Origin: Lota lota | Lineage: Eukaryota; Chordata; Actinopteri; Gadiformes; Lotidae | Reading direction: 5' to 3' | DNA: 64,000 nucleotides | Assembly (NCBI GenBank): GCA_026745465.1 | Contig: JACYXH010000091.1 | Location: forward strand, 2,826,001 to 2,890,000 | Part shown: positions 1 to 30,758 of the stretch, piece after piece | Position numbering within the stretch: the stretch's first letter is position 1 | How the letters are laid out: each line of letters begins with the position of its first letter | Position numbers and translations under genes: made by a program | Notes under the pieces: model-generated | Seen by the model: the letters and a program-made list of their open reading frames with translations, nothing else | What the model was told of the DNA's origin: nothing | Database searches by the model: none

Positions 1-4
1 ACAA

Positions 5-41
5 GAAAGGAGCTGAGCACAGCCTGTGCTCAGCTCCTTTC
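5..41. repeat. Short perfect inverted repeat (hairpin)
   Basis: Bases 5-21 are the exact reverse complement of 25-41, with a three-base loop (gcc) at 22-24. Symmetry fails one base further out on each side. It could be the terminus of a degraded mobile element; nothing shows that it is a functional RNA. Confidence 0.85.
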
Positions 42-1042
42 CTTTTTATAATACTTTACTGGGTACACTCCCATCCCACACATCCCACACTATTCAACCA
101 GTGTTTTACAACTAGGCCCAAGACATTAAATTAGTTTTCGTCAGGTTAATTTACGGGTTGCTCATGTTGCTTGTTAGAAACTAGCCACAATATTATTTGC
201 TTGACAGAATAGTTTGTTGCCTGGCAACGTTAGACTCTTTTTTTTCAATGTCCAATGTGATATGGCCATAGGAAAACAATGGTAAATTGGGGGTCGTGGT
301 TGAAAAGAAAACTGTTCTGCGTGTTCGGCCCCTCAGGGTCCTCTCTGAATGGTGACCAAATTCTGCACCGCCAAACCATTAGGTACCGCAGCTGCTCTGT
401 GGTGGTATTAAATAGGTGTTACACTACATCATAGTCGTGTATTACGAGGTTCAGTAGACCAGCTGGGCCATACTATTCATCATTGAGCATCAGGTGGAGC
501 TGATTTGTTTCAGCAGCAACAACAATAGCAGAGGTGCTGTATGTGCAAACATGCCATCGCACACACAAACATAAACTCTTATGCATACATACACACAATC
601 ACGCATGCATGTACCTAAAGACCAGGCTCTTAAGTTTACCACTCTACACGCTCACATGCTATTTCATCATTGTTTTGACGCCATATGCTGCCTTATGATC
701 ACACGGTTGATGAAAATATAAACATAGCACATACTTGCACATTCTTACAGTTATGCTGTACCCAGTTTGATTTGGAAGCCTGTTCCTGGTGCAGTGGAAC
801 GTATTGCGTTTTAATGGATTTGAGCCTTTTTCTGTGCATGTTGTGTTTACAATCACACTGTTTAGTACCTTCTCTGATTCGCTATGGTAGTAATGCTCTG
901 TTCTAATGGTACACATGTCTATCTGTCCCCCCCCCCCCCCCCCCACGGGTGCCTGTGTACATGCCCATGCATTGTTGGATGTTCTTTGGTCTGTGTATAT
1001 GTGAACATACCCATGTATGCATGTATTTGTTGGTGTGCACAA

Positions 1043-1045
<3 letters not shown>

Positions 1046-1076
<31 letters not shown>
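1046..1076. repeat. TG dinucleotide repeat
   Basis: About 15 TG units ending about 70 bases before the nos1ap acceptor at 1145. TG tracts near splice sites can act as binding sites for CELF- or TDP-43-type proteins; that role is only a possibility here. Confidence 0.9.
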
Positions 1077-1077
<1 letters not shown>

Positions 1078-1145
1078 TGGCATGCGTGTGTGTGCAGGTG
1101 TGCGTGCTCATCCACCCGTGTGTGTGTGTACTCTTTTCGGTCCAG

Positions 1146-18850
<17,705 letters not shown>

Positions 18851-19227
18851 TACACACACACACACGTAGACCACCCACTTGTTCTCGTCACTTGATCACG
18901 TCTGCATCACACCCGGATCCATCACTATTTTCGCTAACGGGAAAAACAATGATGTAGTATTGGTTTTCTGCAACTTAATCTCCTCGACCTTTAAGTATGT
19001 ATTGCCAAGACAATGAATATAGCACATGGTGAAGACATTATAAGCTTATCGTTATCGTTTTTTAAAGTTGCGCGTAAAAAGGTTGCTAGTGGTGAGTCTT
19101 TCACCACTATCTCTTTCGCCACTATCTATCAATGACAAGAACGTGCAAGGGGGCTGACATAGAACATTAAAGGCTGAGCATGTTAGCGATTTTTGTAGTT
19201 GTCTTTATTTATTTTTCAAAACAGTAA

Positions 19228-19233
19228 AATAAA
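19228..19233 (+). promoter_or_regulatory. Candidate poly(A) signal of nos1ap
   Basis: AATAAA about 380 bases after the stop codon on the coding strand, the first perfect hexamer I noticed. NOS1AP 3' UTRs can be longer, so distal sites may also be used. Confidence 0.35.
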
Positions 19234-20754
19234 TTACCGGTTCATAATCGACTTATAAATACAAATATCCAGGTCGCAAAGGCAGTTTGGGCATTTTACA
19301 TAGTATTAGGCAATAAGTCTTGTTCCGCTATTGAGTTTTCCATAGTCTGACGAGACCGGTTGATCCGAAACCCTTTTTTGGGCAGATGGACAAATGACGG
19401 CGGTCTTGGGTGGTCTATTAGCACTGCATTTTAGCACTGATAGCTTTTAGTTGTCTTTGTCTCATTGTTTAAGCTACTAGGACGAAGAAGAGTAAAAACA
19501 CCTTCGTTCACCATGAGAACGTTTCTCAGGAGAAACACTTTCAGCTTCTTTCAGCATCTTTAGAATTTGCCACTCAACTACATACTGAAAGACTGGCTTT
19601 CTTTAGCATTCCTTTCTTCTTTTCTTTCTTATTTTCTTTCTTCCTTTTAACCTAGTTGACTTTTCATTCTGTTCTGTACAACTGTGCTCACACATGCGCA
19701 ATATTCCTTTTGGTAAAGCAAACACTTGAGATATCTTGATGAACCATTTGTTTCTCATGTTTTCACAAAGACTCTTTTGTCTGAACAAAACTGTCACTCT
19801 TTGCTGAGAGTTTACCATTAAACAAATTTTTTTCTTGGAAATGTCAATTTCAGGATTTTTCTTTTTGCTTTTTCAGCTCGCCAAATTCAGATGGTTAGCA
19901 TTGTTAGAATTTCTTGTTAATGTATTCGCTTGAACTTCCAATGCTAACAATGCTGCTAGCATATGTTTTCCTCTTTCATCAAAGGATTATCCTTTACTCC
20001 ATACTCTCATCAAATATGTGCATATTTTATGTAGTATGAGAAAAAGCTAAATCATCTATTATTCTATCTCTCAAGTCTCTTTGAATTGGGTGGCGTGTGC
20101 ATGCACTAGCCTACAGCATAACAATAGACCTTGCACGTGATGTCATCGTAACTCCGCCCACTTTTCCAAACTGTATGGGAGGAGGGCGGTATATTGGGGT
20201 TTACGGTCTTATGTTTCTGTATCAGTGTTTTTTATCACAGGCTTAACTCATCTAATACCTTTTCCTTACATGTATTTGCAGTTCTATTGAAGCCGTTTAC
20301 TGTGTTGATCTAACCGTTTGTCAACCTTGAGTTCTGAATTTGGCTCCCCATAGTAAAATCAGGATTATATACACACACTTGTACATAATGATGTAGATTA
20401 ATGTTTCCTTAGTGGTTAAACTGTAAGTTTCTTCTATCTTTTATATATAAAAGAGGGCCAAGGTCTATGACTGGGTTTCTTTTCAAGAGAGGAGTAATAT
20501 TTTATTTTAATGAAAGACTATTTTTGGGAGTGACACTATGCTCTATACCACTATATAAATCGAACTACAAATACTGAAATGCTTCGGTTTACCTTTCTGC
20601 AAGGCCAACGTAGCTTTGCTTATTCCCCCCCCACTCCCCCTCAAAGCAGACTTTTATCTGCAGCCTCTTTTCTCTTTCTTTCTCTGTCTGTTGTCCCTGT
20701 CTGAATCTTTTGTGACAAGCGTGTGTGTGCGCGTGTGTGCGTGTGTATGTGTGT

Positions 20755-20915
<161 letters not shown>

Positions 20916-21275
20916 GGCCTGACAGTATAATTTAGGTTAAGCTGGAGATGAGTCGGCATCCTATTGAAACACTTGTTCGGTTATTTTCATTCACCCGAAT
21001 TAACAAAACAAACTCACTCCAAGCGAGAGTCAGGGAGGAACAGCGGCCCCCGCGCTTTGAGGAAACAAAAACACACCCAGTCGTCTCCATGGGCAGAAAA
21101 CACACAGTATTGTTGAAAAGCATTTGGTTCGTTTCGCCAAGAAGGACCCAGAATGTTCAGGCTGATGAGCTCCACCATCTCAGTCTTCAATCATGTTATA
21201 AGTTTCCATATTTATGGTTGGAGAAATTGATGAGAGCAAAGAGGCATATCGATAGAATCTCAGAAAACACCTTGT

Positions 21276-21890
21276 TAATCCAATATTGTCATATATTATA
21301 GTCTGGATATAGGGCACTATGTTTTGAATGCCAGTGTTGCTTTCTTGTCTTCAGACAGAGATACACAAACATAGCAGAATACTACCAGGGTAGGGTGTGT
21401 GTTTTGGAGCTAAAATGATTCAACTGTTACTCTAGTTATCGACCAAAATCTCCAACCTGAAATGTGAAGTACAAAAATCCAAACAAACCTTGAACCATGC
21501 AGATTAATTGAAACAACGACTTGGTTTCTATATAGTAAACTTAATATCATATAACCCTGTCATAAAGCTGGAGCAGTTCTGCATCCAGAGTTCAACTCTT
21601 GTCAGAGGGGAGGGGGGGTGACGTTGAAAGGCTGTGCTATTCTGAAGGGGGGTGCTCTGTTTTGTCACCCTGTGTCCACAGCAAGGGTGCCAGCCATTAA
21701 AAGTAAAGGAGCTTAGAGAGGTACACGGCATTTTATATCTGGAAAGCCTCTTCACACCTAATGATCTCACCTTGTCTCTCTATCTCTAGACTGGCCACAC
21801 AGACACACACACACACACACACACGCCTAGAAGCGCACAGATATCAATATGTACACATAGGGATACCCATAAACCAACCTACTGATTATC
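21276..21890. repeat. Copy B of the ~620-bp dispersed direct repeat
   Basis: Same orientation as copy A at 6734-7355, 14.5 kb away. Similarity stops at 'gattatc' (21890) and resumes weakly near 22418, because a separate element of about 520 bases lies between. Confidence 0.9.
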
Positions 21891-21895
21891 AACCA

Positions 21896-22412
21896 CAGCC
21901 TTTCCCAAACCTAGGGTCGGGACCCAAAATGGGTCACAGACCCGTTTTTATTGAGTCGCAAATTGGCAGAGTAGGATACATATCAATGCTATGATATGTT
22001 CATTATTTGTTCCTAATTAAAATAGAAGAAGAGCGTTCTTTATTGCTACTCTGGTCTGTTCTGCTCTGTTGCTGTGTGCAGGGCTGTTTACCTGTGTCTG
22101 TTAGTTGGTGACTAGTGTGTTGCTAGCTTAGGGTATTGCCTTACTGCTTAAATTAATTGTGCAAGTTCGTTTGTCAGGTGGTGAGTAACTTGACATTGCA
22201 CTTTTTGCTGTGATGTTCTTTTAGAATGAAATAAATACATTTCACATACATATTTAATGAGTGGTTTGTTATGTTATTTATCAGTAGTGACATCAATAGT
22301 AACGTATCAGTACAAACATTTAATTAACAGTAGTTAAATGTTATGGCAATTCATGATACAATATTCCCAAATTTCTCTTGGGTCTCGAGCTGAAAAGGTT
22401 TGGGAACCCCTA
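21896..22412. mobile_element. hAT-like non-autonomous DNA transposon nested in repeat copy B
   Basis: The left end reads 'cagcctttcccaaacct' and the right end 'aggtttgggaacccct', imperfect inverted termini of the TTCCCAAACCT kind common in vertebrate hAT elements. The block is absent from repeat copy A at the equivalent point. No transposase frame remains and no clean 8-bp target duplication was found, so family assignment is tentative. Confidence 0.5.
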
Positions 22413-23565
22413 ATATAATCTCATTTAAACTGCACCACTTCTTAGAGGATCTTCCAGCTCTCAATTCCCAGAGTCAATTAATCCTGCATAACAGGACTAT
22501 CTGGGGCCCATCATTCCTGCTGCCCAGAGTCAGTGTTTTGTGACGGAGCCGTTTGGTGCTTGCTATTGATCGGCGAACGCCTGGCCACCCTCACCAGTCA
22601 CCCCTCCGTACTTCTGTGACCCGGGGTTAACAGTTTGGACTGCGGGGGCGGCGATCGATGGGGCTGTGGAAGAGTTCAGCCTGCCAACCCGAGTGGGATG
22701 GTGCGCTCTTGAAATATGTATCAATATACCTTGTGGTACTACTCACACAGAGTGAAACCAAAAGTGAAACTTGAAACAACAATGTAACTCTTTACAAACC
22801 AATTACGGGTTTATTCGAGATGTTAAATATAAAAGTTACGAAACAGATCATTTTCAACTGCGTTGATAATTTACTACACTGGATTGCATACGATGGATGC
22901 AATCACTACGTGTCACAATTGGACACAATGACGCGAGCGAGCTAGCTAAAATTAGCCATCCGAAATGGGGAGTTATACGGTTTTACACACTTGAAGGTAA
23001 AAAAAAACACATTCACAGATGCATAGGTATTCACAGAACGTCAGCCCAGGAGAAAGACGTTATCCGAGGTTGTGTAGTTCATGAATTCAAGGAGTTGGCG
23101 GTTAACACATATGCACACACACAAAAATCCTTCACTGTTGAAATTGATGACCTTGGGACGAAGAGACGCCTTTTGAAAGCCAAGCTATTGGTCATCTGAC
23201 CTGAAGCGATGATGAGGAGAGCGAATCGTGTCTTGGCCGAACAAGTAGACCTGGATTGCACAAGGCTTGGAGTGTGTGTGTGTGTGCGTGTGAGCGTGTG
23301 TGTGTGTGTGTGTGCCTGTGTGTGTATGTGTGCTGCCCTCAGCGGGTGTACTGATAGGTCAGCCTCTGAACCTCAACCTCCTCTCCCCGCTTAAAGGAGA
23401 ACAACTCCAGAAACTTCGATTTCCTGAATTCCTTTTTCTTTCTGGGGTCACTCGCAGTGTTGCAACGTCACATGATACAACTTTTTATCTGTTGTACACA
23501 GGGCCTCACATTTCCCCTACAGTACAGAAACTGTGGAAACTAACAGGAAAACATTTCATCTCAAG

Positions 23566-23628
23566 TCCACCACCACAGTGACCCAATGTAGGTCACTGTG
23601 ACCCAATGTAGGTCACTGTGGTGGTGGA
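23566..23628. repeat. Inverted repeat containing a 20-bp tandem duplication
   Basis: Bases 23566-23583 are the reverse complement of 23611-23628. The 20-base unit at 23581-23600 is repeated exactly at 23601-23620. Confidence 0.85.
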
Positions 23629-24392
23629 ATGGGACTACGATGTGGCAAAAACAACTATAGATGGAATATCCATTGCATGACCAAGCCTTTGATGATGATA
23701 TGAATGAAGACGCAGATGAAATAGCTGACCCTCTGTCGCTTCTTTTCCCTCTGTCGCTTCCATCCTTCTATTGTGTATATCAAGTCCTCCCTGGATTTTA
23801 TATCTGTCATTTTTTCCTTTCCGCGTCCTCTGTCTGTGTCCTTCCATGTGTCCTTCTCAATCCATCCTCTATGTCTGCTTCTGCTGCCTTATTGTCTCTT
23901 CCAACTGTCTTTGGTGCTCTTTAACTTCCCCAAAGACCCCCGCCTATGTGTGACGGACGTTCTTCAGAAGGAGGATGAATGCCCAAACTACCCTTTCCGT
24001 TTTAGACGAGAATGTAACTAAATGTTAAAACGACTGGCGGTCTGAATCAGTCAAATGGCTTGTATTCCATGTCTGTCCTGTGATTTCCATGGGTACAATA
24101 TCCGTACTGATAACTATGTCTGCAGCGCTGTGCCGAATAAGCCTAAGCCATTAGTTTAGCTTTTAGAGAGCATACATCAATATGATGTATGAAAGCAAAT
24201 CTCCCAGAGAATAGTTGTTAGCATCTGCTCTCCAGAGGAACGGCATGATGGAGGGATGAGGCGGATAGATGGATGGTAACCTTCACTAGGACACCTACCG
24301 TCCTGTAATTCCTTCAAGACAAACACAAAGATGTTGTTCTTGAGGCTCGCTTGTAATTAAAAGAAAACATGTATCATACACTTGCATGGTCT

Positions 24393-24395
<3 letters not shown>

Positions 24396-24457
<62 letters not shown>
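24396..24457. repeat. CA dinucleotide repeat
   Basis: About 31 CA units; further CA and TG arrays follow at 24863-24899 and 25108-25160. Confidence 0.9.
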
Positions 24458-24460
<3 letters not shown>

Positions 24461-24860
24461 ACACCAGTGGTACCAACTTTAATTTCAACCAGGCAAGAAG
24501 ACAGTCTTTTGATTGTTTTGGATATTTTTGGAGCTCTCAAAGCATAAAGCATTGTTGGTCTCTCTATCATTGACACTCTCTCTCTCTCGCTTGCTCGCTC
24601 ACTCTCACTCTTACTCTCACTCTCTCATTTTCACTCTCTCACATTGTTGCTCTCTCTCATTGTCACTCTCTCTTATGGTCACTCTCATTGTCTCTCATTT
24701 TCACACTCTCCCTTTCATTTTCTCTCTCTCTCATTGTCACTCTCTCTCTCATTGTCACTGTCACTGATGTGATGAGTCAATAATGATTAGTATCAGACAC
24801 TGAGGGACAGAGTAAGGATAGTCTGCCGTCAGTCAAATGACAGCCTTACGACATGTCCAT

Positions 24861-24901
<41 letters not shown>

Positions 24902-25105
24902 AACACATACATACACGCGTTCGGCCCCATCTCAATCCTACCTCTTTCCTTCATTCATGACGTAATGAGCCCCTGTCTAAACATGTTTCTCTGTCTGTGC
25001 TGTCTCTCTCTGACTGTGCATGGCTGTCTTTCCCTGGCTGTCTGTTCATATGTGTAGCAATTAAGAACAATTCAAGCCCCAGCTCTCATTTCAAACAACT
25101 GACAG

Positions 25106-25165
<60 letters not shown>

Positions 25166-28100
25166 GTTGTGTGAACAGGGGAGATACAGTGGAAGACAGA
25201 CAAAGAGAGGAGATGATCACTAAAAGATATCGCAGCAGTAAACAAACAATGTCTTTGGTCATTTGTGAGCTTGTGTGTGTGTGTGTGTTTGTGTGCATAG
25301 CACGCCATGCCTGCATACTTAACGGCTTTGGATAAGCCACTAACAACCAGAAGAGGCCGGTGCTTCTGGCACTCTGCTTGGCTCTGTGACAGCAGATCTG
25401 TGTTAAAGACTGATACTCTCAGTTCCAGCCACTTCGTCAGTCATGTCTTTATTATAGCAAACTGCACTCGGCCTGCACCAGGATTGCAGTGTGGAGAGAT
25501 CCACATTAAATACGCAGCTGTGATCGTCAGTCACTCGTTTTGTATGGCTCCAAAGGATGTACAGATAACAAGGCTCTCTTTCAAATGTGAGGAAATTTTA
25601 AAAGCAAAGGGAAATGGAAAGGGTACTTGTAAATCTTGAGACGTCCTGATCTAAATCGATGTAAATGTACTCAATGTGGCAATGATGTTTCAAAAAAAAT
25701 ATATTTCTCTTTTTTTGTCCTGCATACCAAATAAAAAATTTAACACAAATAATTGCTTCAGTGAAAGAGTTACAAATAAGTTCTGACAAAAGTGATGGCT
25801 GCAGTGAAAAAGTTGAAAAGACTGGTATCGCAATAAATCATTAATGATTCTGTCAGCAATTTGGAACATGGGCTAGTTTCTCTCGTTCTCTGAACTGTCC
25901 TTGAGTCAGTTTCTCTCCCAATTAGTTTTTCGGAGCTTGAAACAAGCTTGAAAAAACGCCCTTCTCGTTCTAGGTATCATAGGCAATCTTGGTTAGTTCC
26001 TTTGTTCCCAACATGAGGCTCGATTTTCCTAGCATGAATGTTTCTGATGATATGAGTGGACCGCACACTCACAATCACTTTTTTGTCTTTGTTTATTTAG
26101 AGTATTGGCTGTGCTACCACTTTGGGGAACACAGTTTGTGCCAACGTGCTTATTTATTGCCATCAATGACTCGTGGCCTGCCTCCCTGCTGCCCATTCCG
26201 TGTGTTTGATGGCTTTTTGGTTTGTTCAATAAATGTCTTCTTTCTTTCTTTCTCTTTCCTTTTTTGTATTTATTTTTCTGTTGCCTTTGTTGTATTTCTT
26301 TCTCTCGTTCTTTCTTTCTTTCTCTTTTTTTTCTTTCTTTTCTTTCCCTTTCTGTTTTTTAGGTTTGTTGGTTCCTGCTTTTTATCTTTCAACAGCTATT
26401 GGAGCACTACAATTTCCCCTTTTTTTTATACCTTAAAATAACAGCTTCAACATGATTCTGATGGTACACTGACTTGTACAAAGTGTTGAAGAGGGATATA
26501 TAATGATAATGGTCTAAAAGAAAGCCTTTGTCGTTGCATATTGAGTCTAAAAAAGATTTGTTTGCCCGGGTAGGGGGAGTTCCCCCTCATACGACAAAGG
26601 TTTACAATAATGACCGCCAGCCAGGAACGTCCCATCAACAAAACCGAAAGTGACATTTATAGCAGCATAGCGCTACTGTGGTGGTGTATTAAAATAATCT
26701 CACACCTCAATAGCAGTTTATGTAGTCTGAAAGTGGGGTTCTTTCAAGTTAGAAACATATTGGATATTCAACAGATATTCACGCTCTGAATTACAGCGAT
26801 CTTACGTAAGGAACTAAAGTCCTGTGCGTCTAGCACAGCGGAAGAGAAAGGGCATTCGTTGAGATTTAGACTGTGTATTTGATTAGAGTTTTTTTTTGTT
26901 ACTTCTTGCATATCCTAGGACGGATATTATGGCAAAGGCGAAGAGAACAAAGAGGAAGAGAGCTGTCCCTTCAGCAAATGCACGTGTACAGCTGCCCATA
27001 ACAGTATTAAAGCAGTGGTGTAAAAGTGAACTGCACTCAAAAACTGTAGGGGCACCCAATCACAAAAGGACAAATTCTTACATTTTGCTGCTATAAGACT
27101 TTGACATTGCTGAAACACACCAAAGCGTATAGCACAAGCATAGAGCTCAAGCGTAAAGCGCATCCACTTTCGTTCCGCTCCCATGTCAATCAATGAGCAC
27201 TTCCATACCGCAGGCGAAGCTGAAGCACGTAGCGGAGAGGAGTGCGTATTTTTCGGCGTCAGGTCTTTTTAAAGTCAGACATAGTTACCGGTAAATTACT
27301 GGGATAACCTTTCAGGCACCGCAAGTGATTTTCATTATTCACACATGCGGCTACGTTCTGGAACATTGCCGTCTTGCGCCCTTTCACACATCGCAGGACA
27401 CTTATGGATGCAAGACGCAATAAAGCTCACGGACTGAGAGGAGCTCGCTTATTTCAGAATCCGTCCAGTTTACGGCTATTCTTTAAAGAAGGAGCTTGTT
27501 CGTAAACAAAATAAGCTCGATTGAAATTTCTATCGAATCATCCGAAAAAGCATTGGCACATTAAGGGAAACAGTAGCGGATTCAAATACGTCATCTGCAG
27601 AGTCTTGAGAAGGTTCGCTCGCTCCCAAGAGTAAGTGTCTTACGTCAGACGAGCGTAACTGGTTACGTGCCAGTCTGGGCAATGTTTCTGCTTTCATTCA
27701 ATACACAGCCGTACCGGCAGTGATCTGGAAATGTCACTAGGTCTTGAGCAGGCAAATTGCCGGTGCAGATTACACAACCCCATGCAGGAAATGTTCCTTT
27801 GCAGGCTAAGCATGCATGTGTGAAAGTGGCTTAATTTGCCTCCAGTGTGACGACAAGGATACAAGAAAGTTCAGCTTCCGTTTGCGCCCTACACTTGAGC
27901 CTTGGCGTATTTTGGCTTTAGTTTAGAAATCTTCATTGTACATGAATTAGATAGTAACGATGGTGTTATGGTTGGAATCAAATATCACAGTTTTTGCCCT
28001 TTGAAACACCTCACTTGTAAAGACCACTTTCTGACACACATTTGTGTCAGAGACAAGAGGAAATTAAATGTAATTATATTTTAATGATCACTAATTATTG

Positions 28101-29129
28101 CGACTGGAGTCCCTGAAGCACACTTGTAATTAAGAGAAAGTATGTAACACACAAACACACACACACACGCACGCACACCGATTTTTGCTACATGCAGACT
28201 CATCAAGAAAGAAACAAATAAGCCCAGGGTGATCGTTTCAAGTGCCGAAATGGGGCAATAATCAGCTGTATAAAATGTTCATATTTACAACTTGAATTGA
28301 CAGATGTGAAACCAAGCTCAAGGTTTTACATCTTCATCCTGGATTGACATGAAAGCGCTATCCTCTAAGCTATGCTTTATAATCCATGCTATGCCACTGT
28401 ACAATATAACGTTGTTTTTAGAAATGAACACACATTCTAGGCAGATGGGAGCCAGGTGTTTCTCTTCTTTTTGTTCTTTGTTTCATAGTTTCTAAATATA
28501 CATTAATAGAGCCAGGTGGAGTGATTCAGTTCATTCTCCCCCACTGCCCTTCCCAGAAGTGTGTCTGTGTGTGTCTGTGTGTGTATGCATGTGTGTGTGT
28601 GTGTGTGTATGTGTGTCCACATTCTGAGGGGTCCGGGAAGCAATTCTAGGTAAGGAGGACTGGGGTTATGAGTAGTAGTGGTGGTGGATCACATCAGTGT
28701 GTGGTTGTACGTGGGCAAGACAAATGGAGGCATGATAAGTGATCCAATCAGTAGCACCACCACGTCTTTAAGGTAAAGATGTTTTCTATTTATATATACA
28801 GTCTATGTGTTTATATGGAAATGACAAATTGCGGGTGGAAAATATGACCCCTATTGTCAGAATCGAATCGATAGGAATATTTCACAGCGTGCTCATTAAA
28901 GCTGAATTGATCTTGAGGGATCTTATTTTCAATGTCCTTCAGCCATGATTGATGCCGTCATTATGCTTTGCAAACATCAATGCAGATGAGCTGGTGGGGG
29001 AGGAAAGGTGGAAGGGGGGTGGTGGGGAGCAATGTCTGGAAGGGCCTGAATGGAGGCCGCCGTCGGGGCCTTTATCTCGGAGCCTCCAAACATAAACTCA
29101 TCTCCATACCACAGGTCTCACTCCGAGCA

Positions 29130-29131
<2 letters not shown>

Positions 29132-29212
<81 letters not shown>
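29132..29212. repeat. CA dinucleotide repeat
   Basis: About 40 CA units upstream of the C1orf226-like gene. Confidence 0.92.
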
Positions 29213-29215
<3 letters not shown>

Positions 29216-29548
29216 TGCATGCACTCTTATTGTCTCTATAATGCTATTCAGTGTATGTCCGACTGTGCTTTGTGGTCTGCGGTTCTTTCTTGACAGTTAT
29301 TAACATTGAGGTCTGATGGCTTTTTGCACAGAGAACTATATATGTATGTATATTGTAAACTGTAGGTGTCCTTACTTTTCATCCTCCTTGTCCCTGTCCC
29401 ATTCACTTTTTACTTTCACTTTCATAATTCTGTTTCAGTTTGACCATCTTCTCTCTGTCTTGCCAATTTCCCCAGTCAACACACGATATTTGCTCATCTC
29501 TGCTTCTCGGATTCCTTTCTCATTCCATCCCCATTCCCCTTCCCTGTT

Positions 29549-29600
<52 letters not shown>

Positions 29601-30587
29601 CCTGTTTCTGACAGATTCCACTGCATTTTCTAGAGCCAAGGAAATGTAGCAACTTCCCAGTGTTATGGCTACGTTTATCTCCTCTGACTTAGGGACATTT
29701 TCAAAAAAGCCATTATGGAACCACCGCAAGTCATCTGATCTGGTTTTGTTTTATCAGGAATATGTGCTTACTAGACATCTAGATTTAGATTGTGCCGTCT
29801 TTCTCCGACAACAGAATGTCATGTCACTTTCCTTTGTGTCGGTGTGTGAGTGGTGTCTGTTGCTTCAGTTCCACCTAACTTGAACTGAAACTGAAGCCAC
29901 TTTTGTGCTTTACTCAAATGCTTTCCGAGAGACATTTCTTTCAGCAAGGTAAGGCTTGATGTTCCTTGTCCTCTGCTGAACCCGCTCCATTCATTGTGTA
30001 TATGTCCTCTTATTATTTGGATACATTTGGTTTTCTTGCTTTTTGTCCAGAATTCCTTTCCCGTGGTCCAATTTCTGAACGCTGCCAACCCACATTATTT
30101 GGTGGCCAACTCTTATGTTAGTTTGCTGTTGTTGAGTATTTTCTTTGGTTTTGTTTGCATTTTATCAGCAAACATTACCTTTGTATGAGCTCATTACAGA
30201 GTCATCAACCTACTCTCTCTATCTGGTTCCATGTTGTCTGTGTTGTGTGATCAATTCCAATTGAACCACCCTATAGTATACAAGTCAACACTGCACCAAT
30301 GCTTTTTTATAATGTGTGAATGAGATGATTTGGGTTTGTTTCTTTATCCAGTTTTAATCCATTTCCACATACTTCACTTCACCGTATTTTATAATGGTCT
30401 GTTTGCCTTGCCCTTAATGTATCTATGAATGCAATGAGATGGCAATTTCCCCGGTCAACAAAATATATTTGCTAACCTCCGTCTCTCCAATTCCTCTCTT
30501 CCTACCTTTCTCATTCCATCTATCCCCCTCCCCCTCTCTCTCAATCTCTTCATCTCCCACCCTCTCTCTACTGTAGTTGATCAGAGT

Positions 30588-30758
30588 ATGTTTGAGAACT
30601 CGGTTGCCCAGCAACAGATTACCCAGAGCTCCAGGCTGGGCCAGCCCTCGGCCCGCCGCGCCCCAGGCTCGGTGCATCCCAACTTGGACTCGCCGCCCTC
30701 CGGTGGCCAGCAGAGGCTGAAGAACGCCATCAATTTGGGCAAGGCGGTCGGGGCAAAG
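30588..30758 (+). CDS. C1orf226-like first coding exon
   Basis: The exon has an acceptor (CTGTAG) ending at 30576, eleven bases before the ATG at 30588, so transcription starts further upstream. It ends GCA AAG before the donor GTCAGC at 30759, in phase 0. The sequence between acceptor and ATG is open in the same frame (two bases, then Asp-Gln-Ser), so it could be coding in a longer transcript. Confidence 0.88.

Larger units (their letters stand above)
1..1145. other. Upstream intron of nos1ap, no exon seen
   Basis: No coding exon is recognised here. By position this is the intron preceding the first visible nos1ap exon. It holds a 17-bp-arm hairpin at 5-41, an 18-base C run at 927-944 and a TG repeat at 1046-1076 close to the splice acceptor. 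Open frames in it are only CA/TG repeat translations. Confidence 0.6.
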
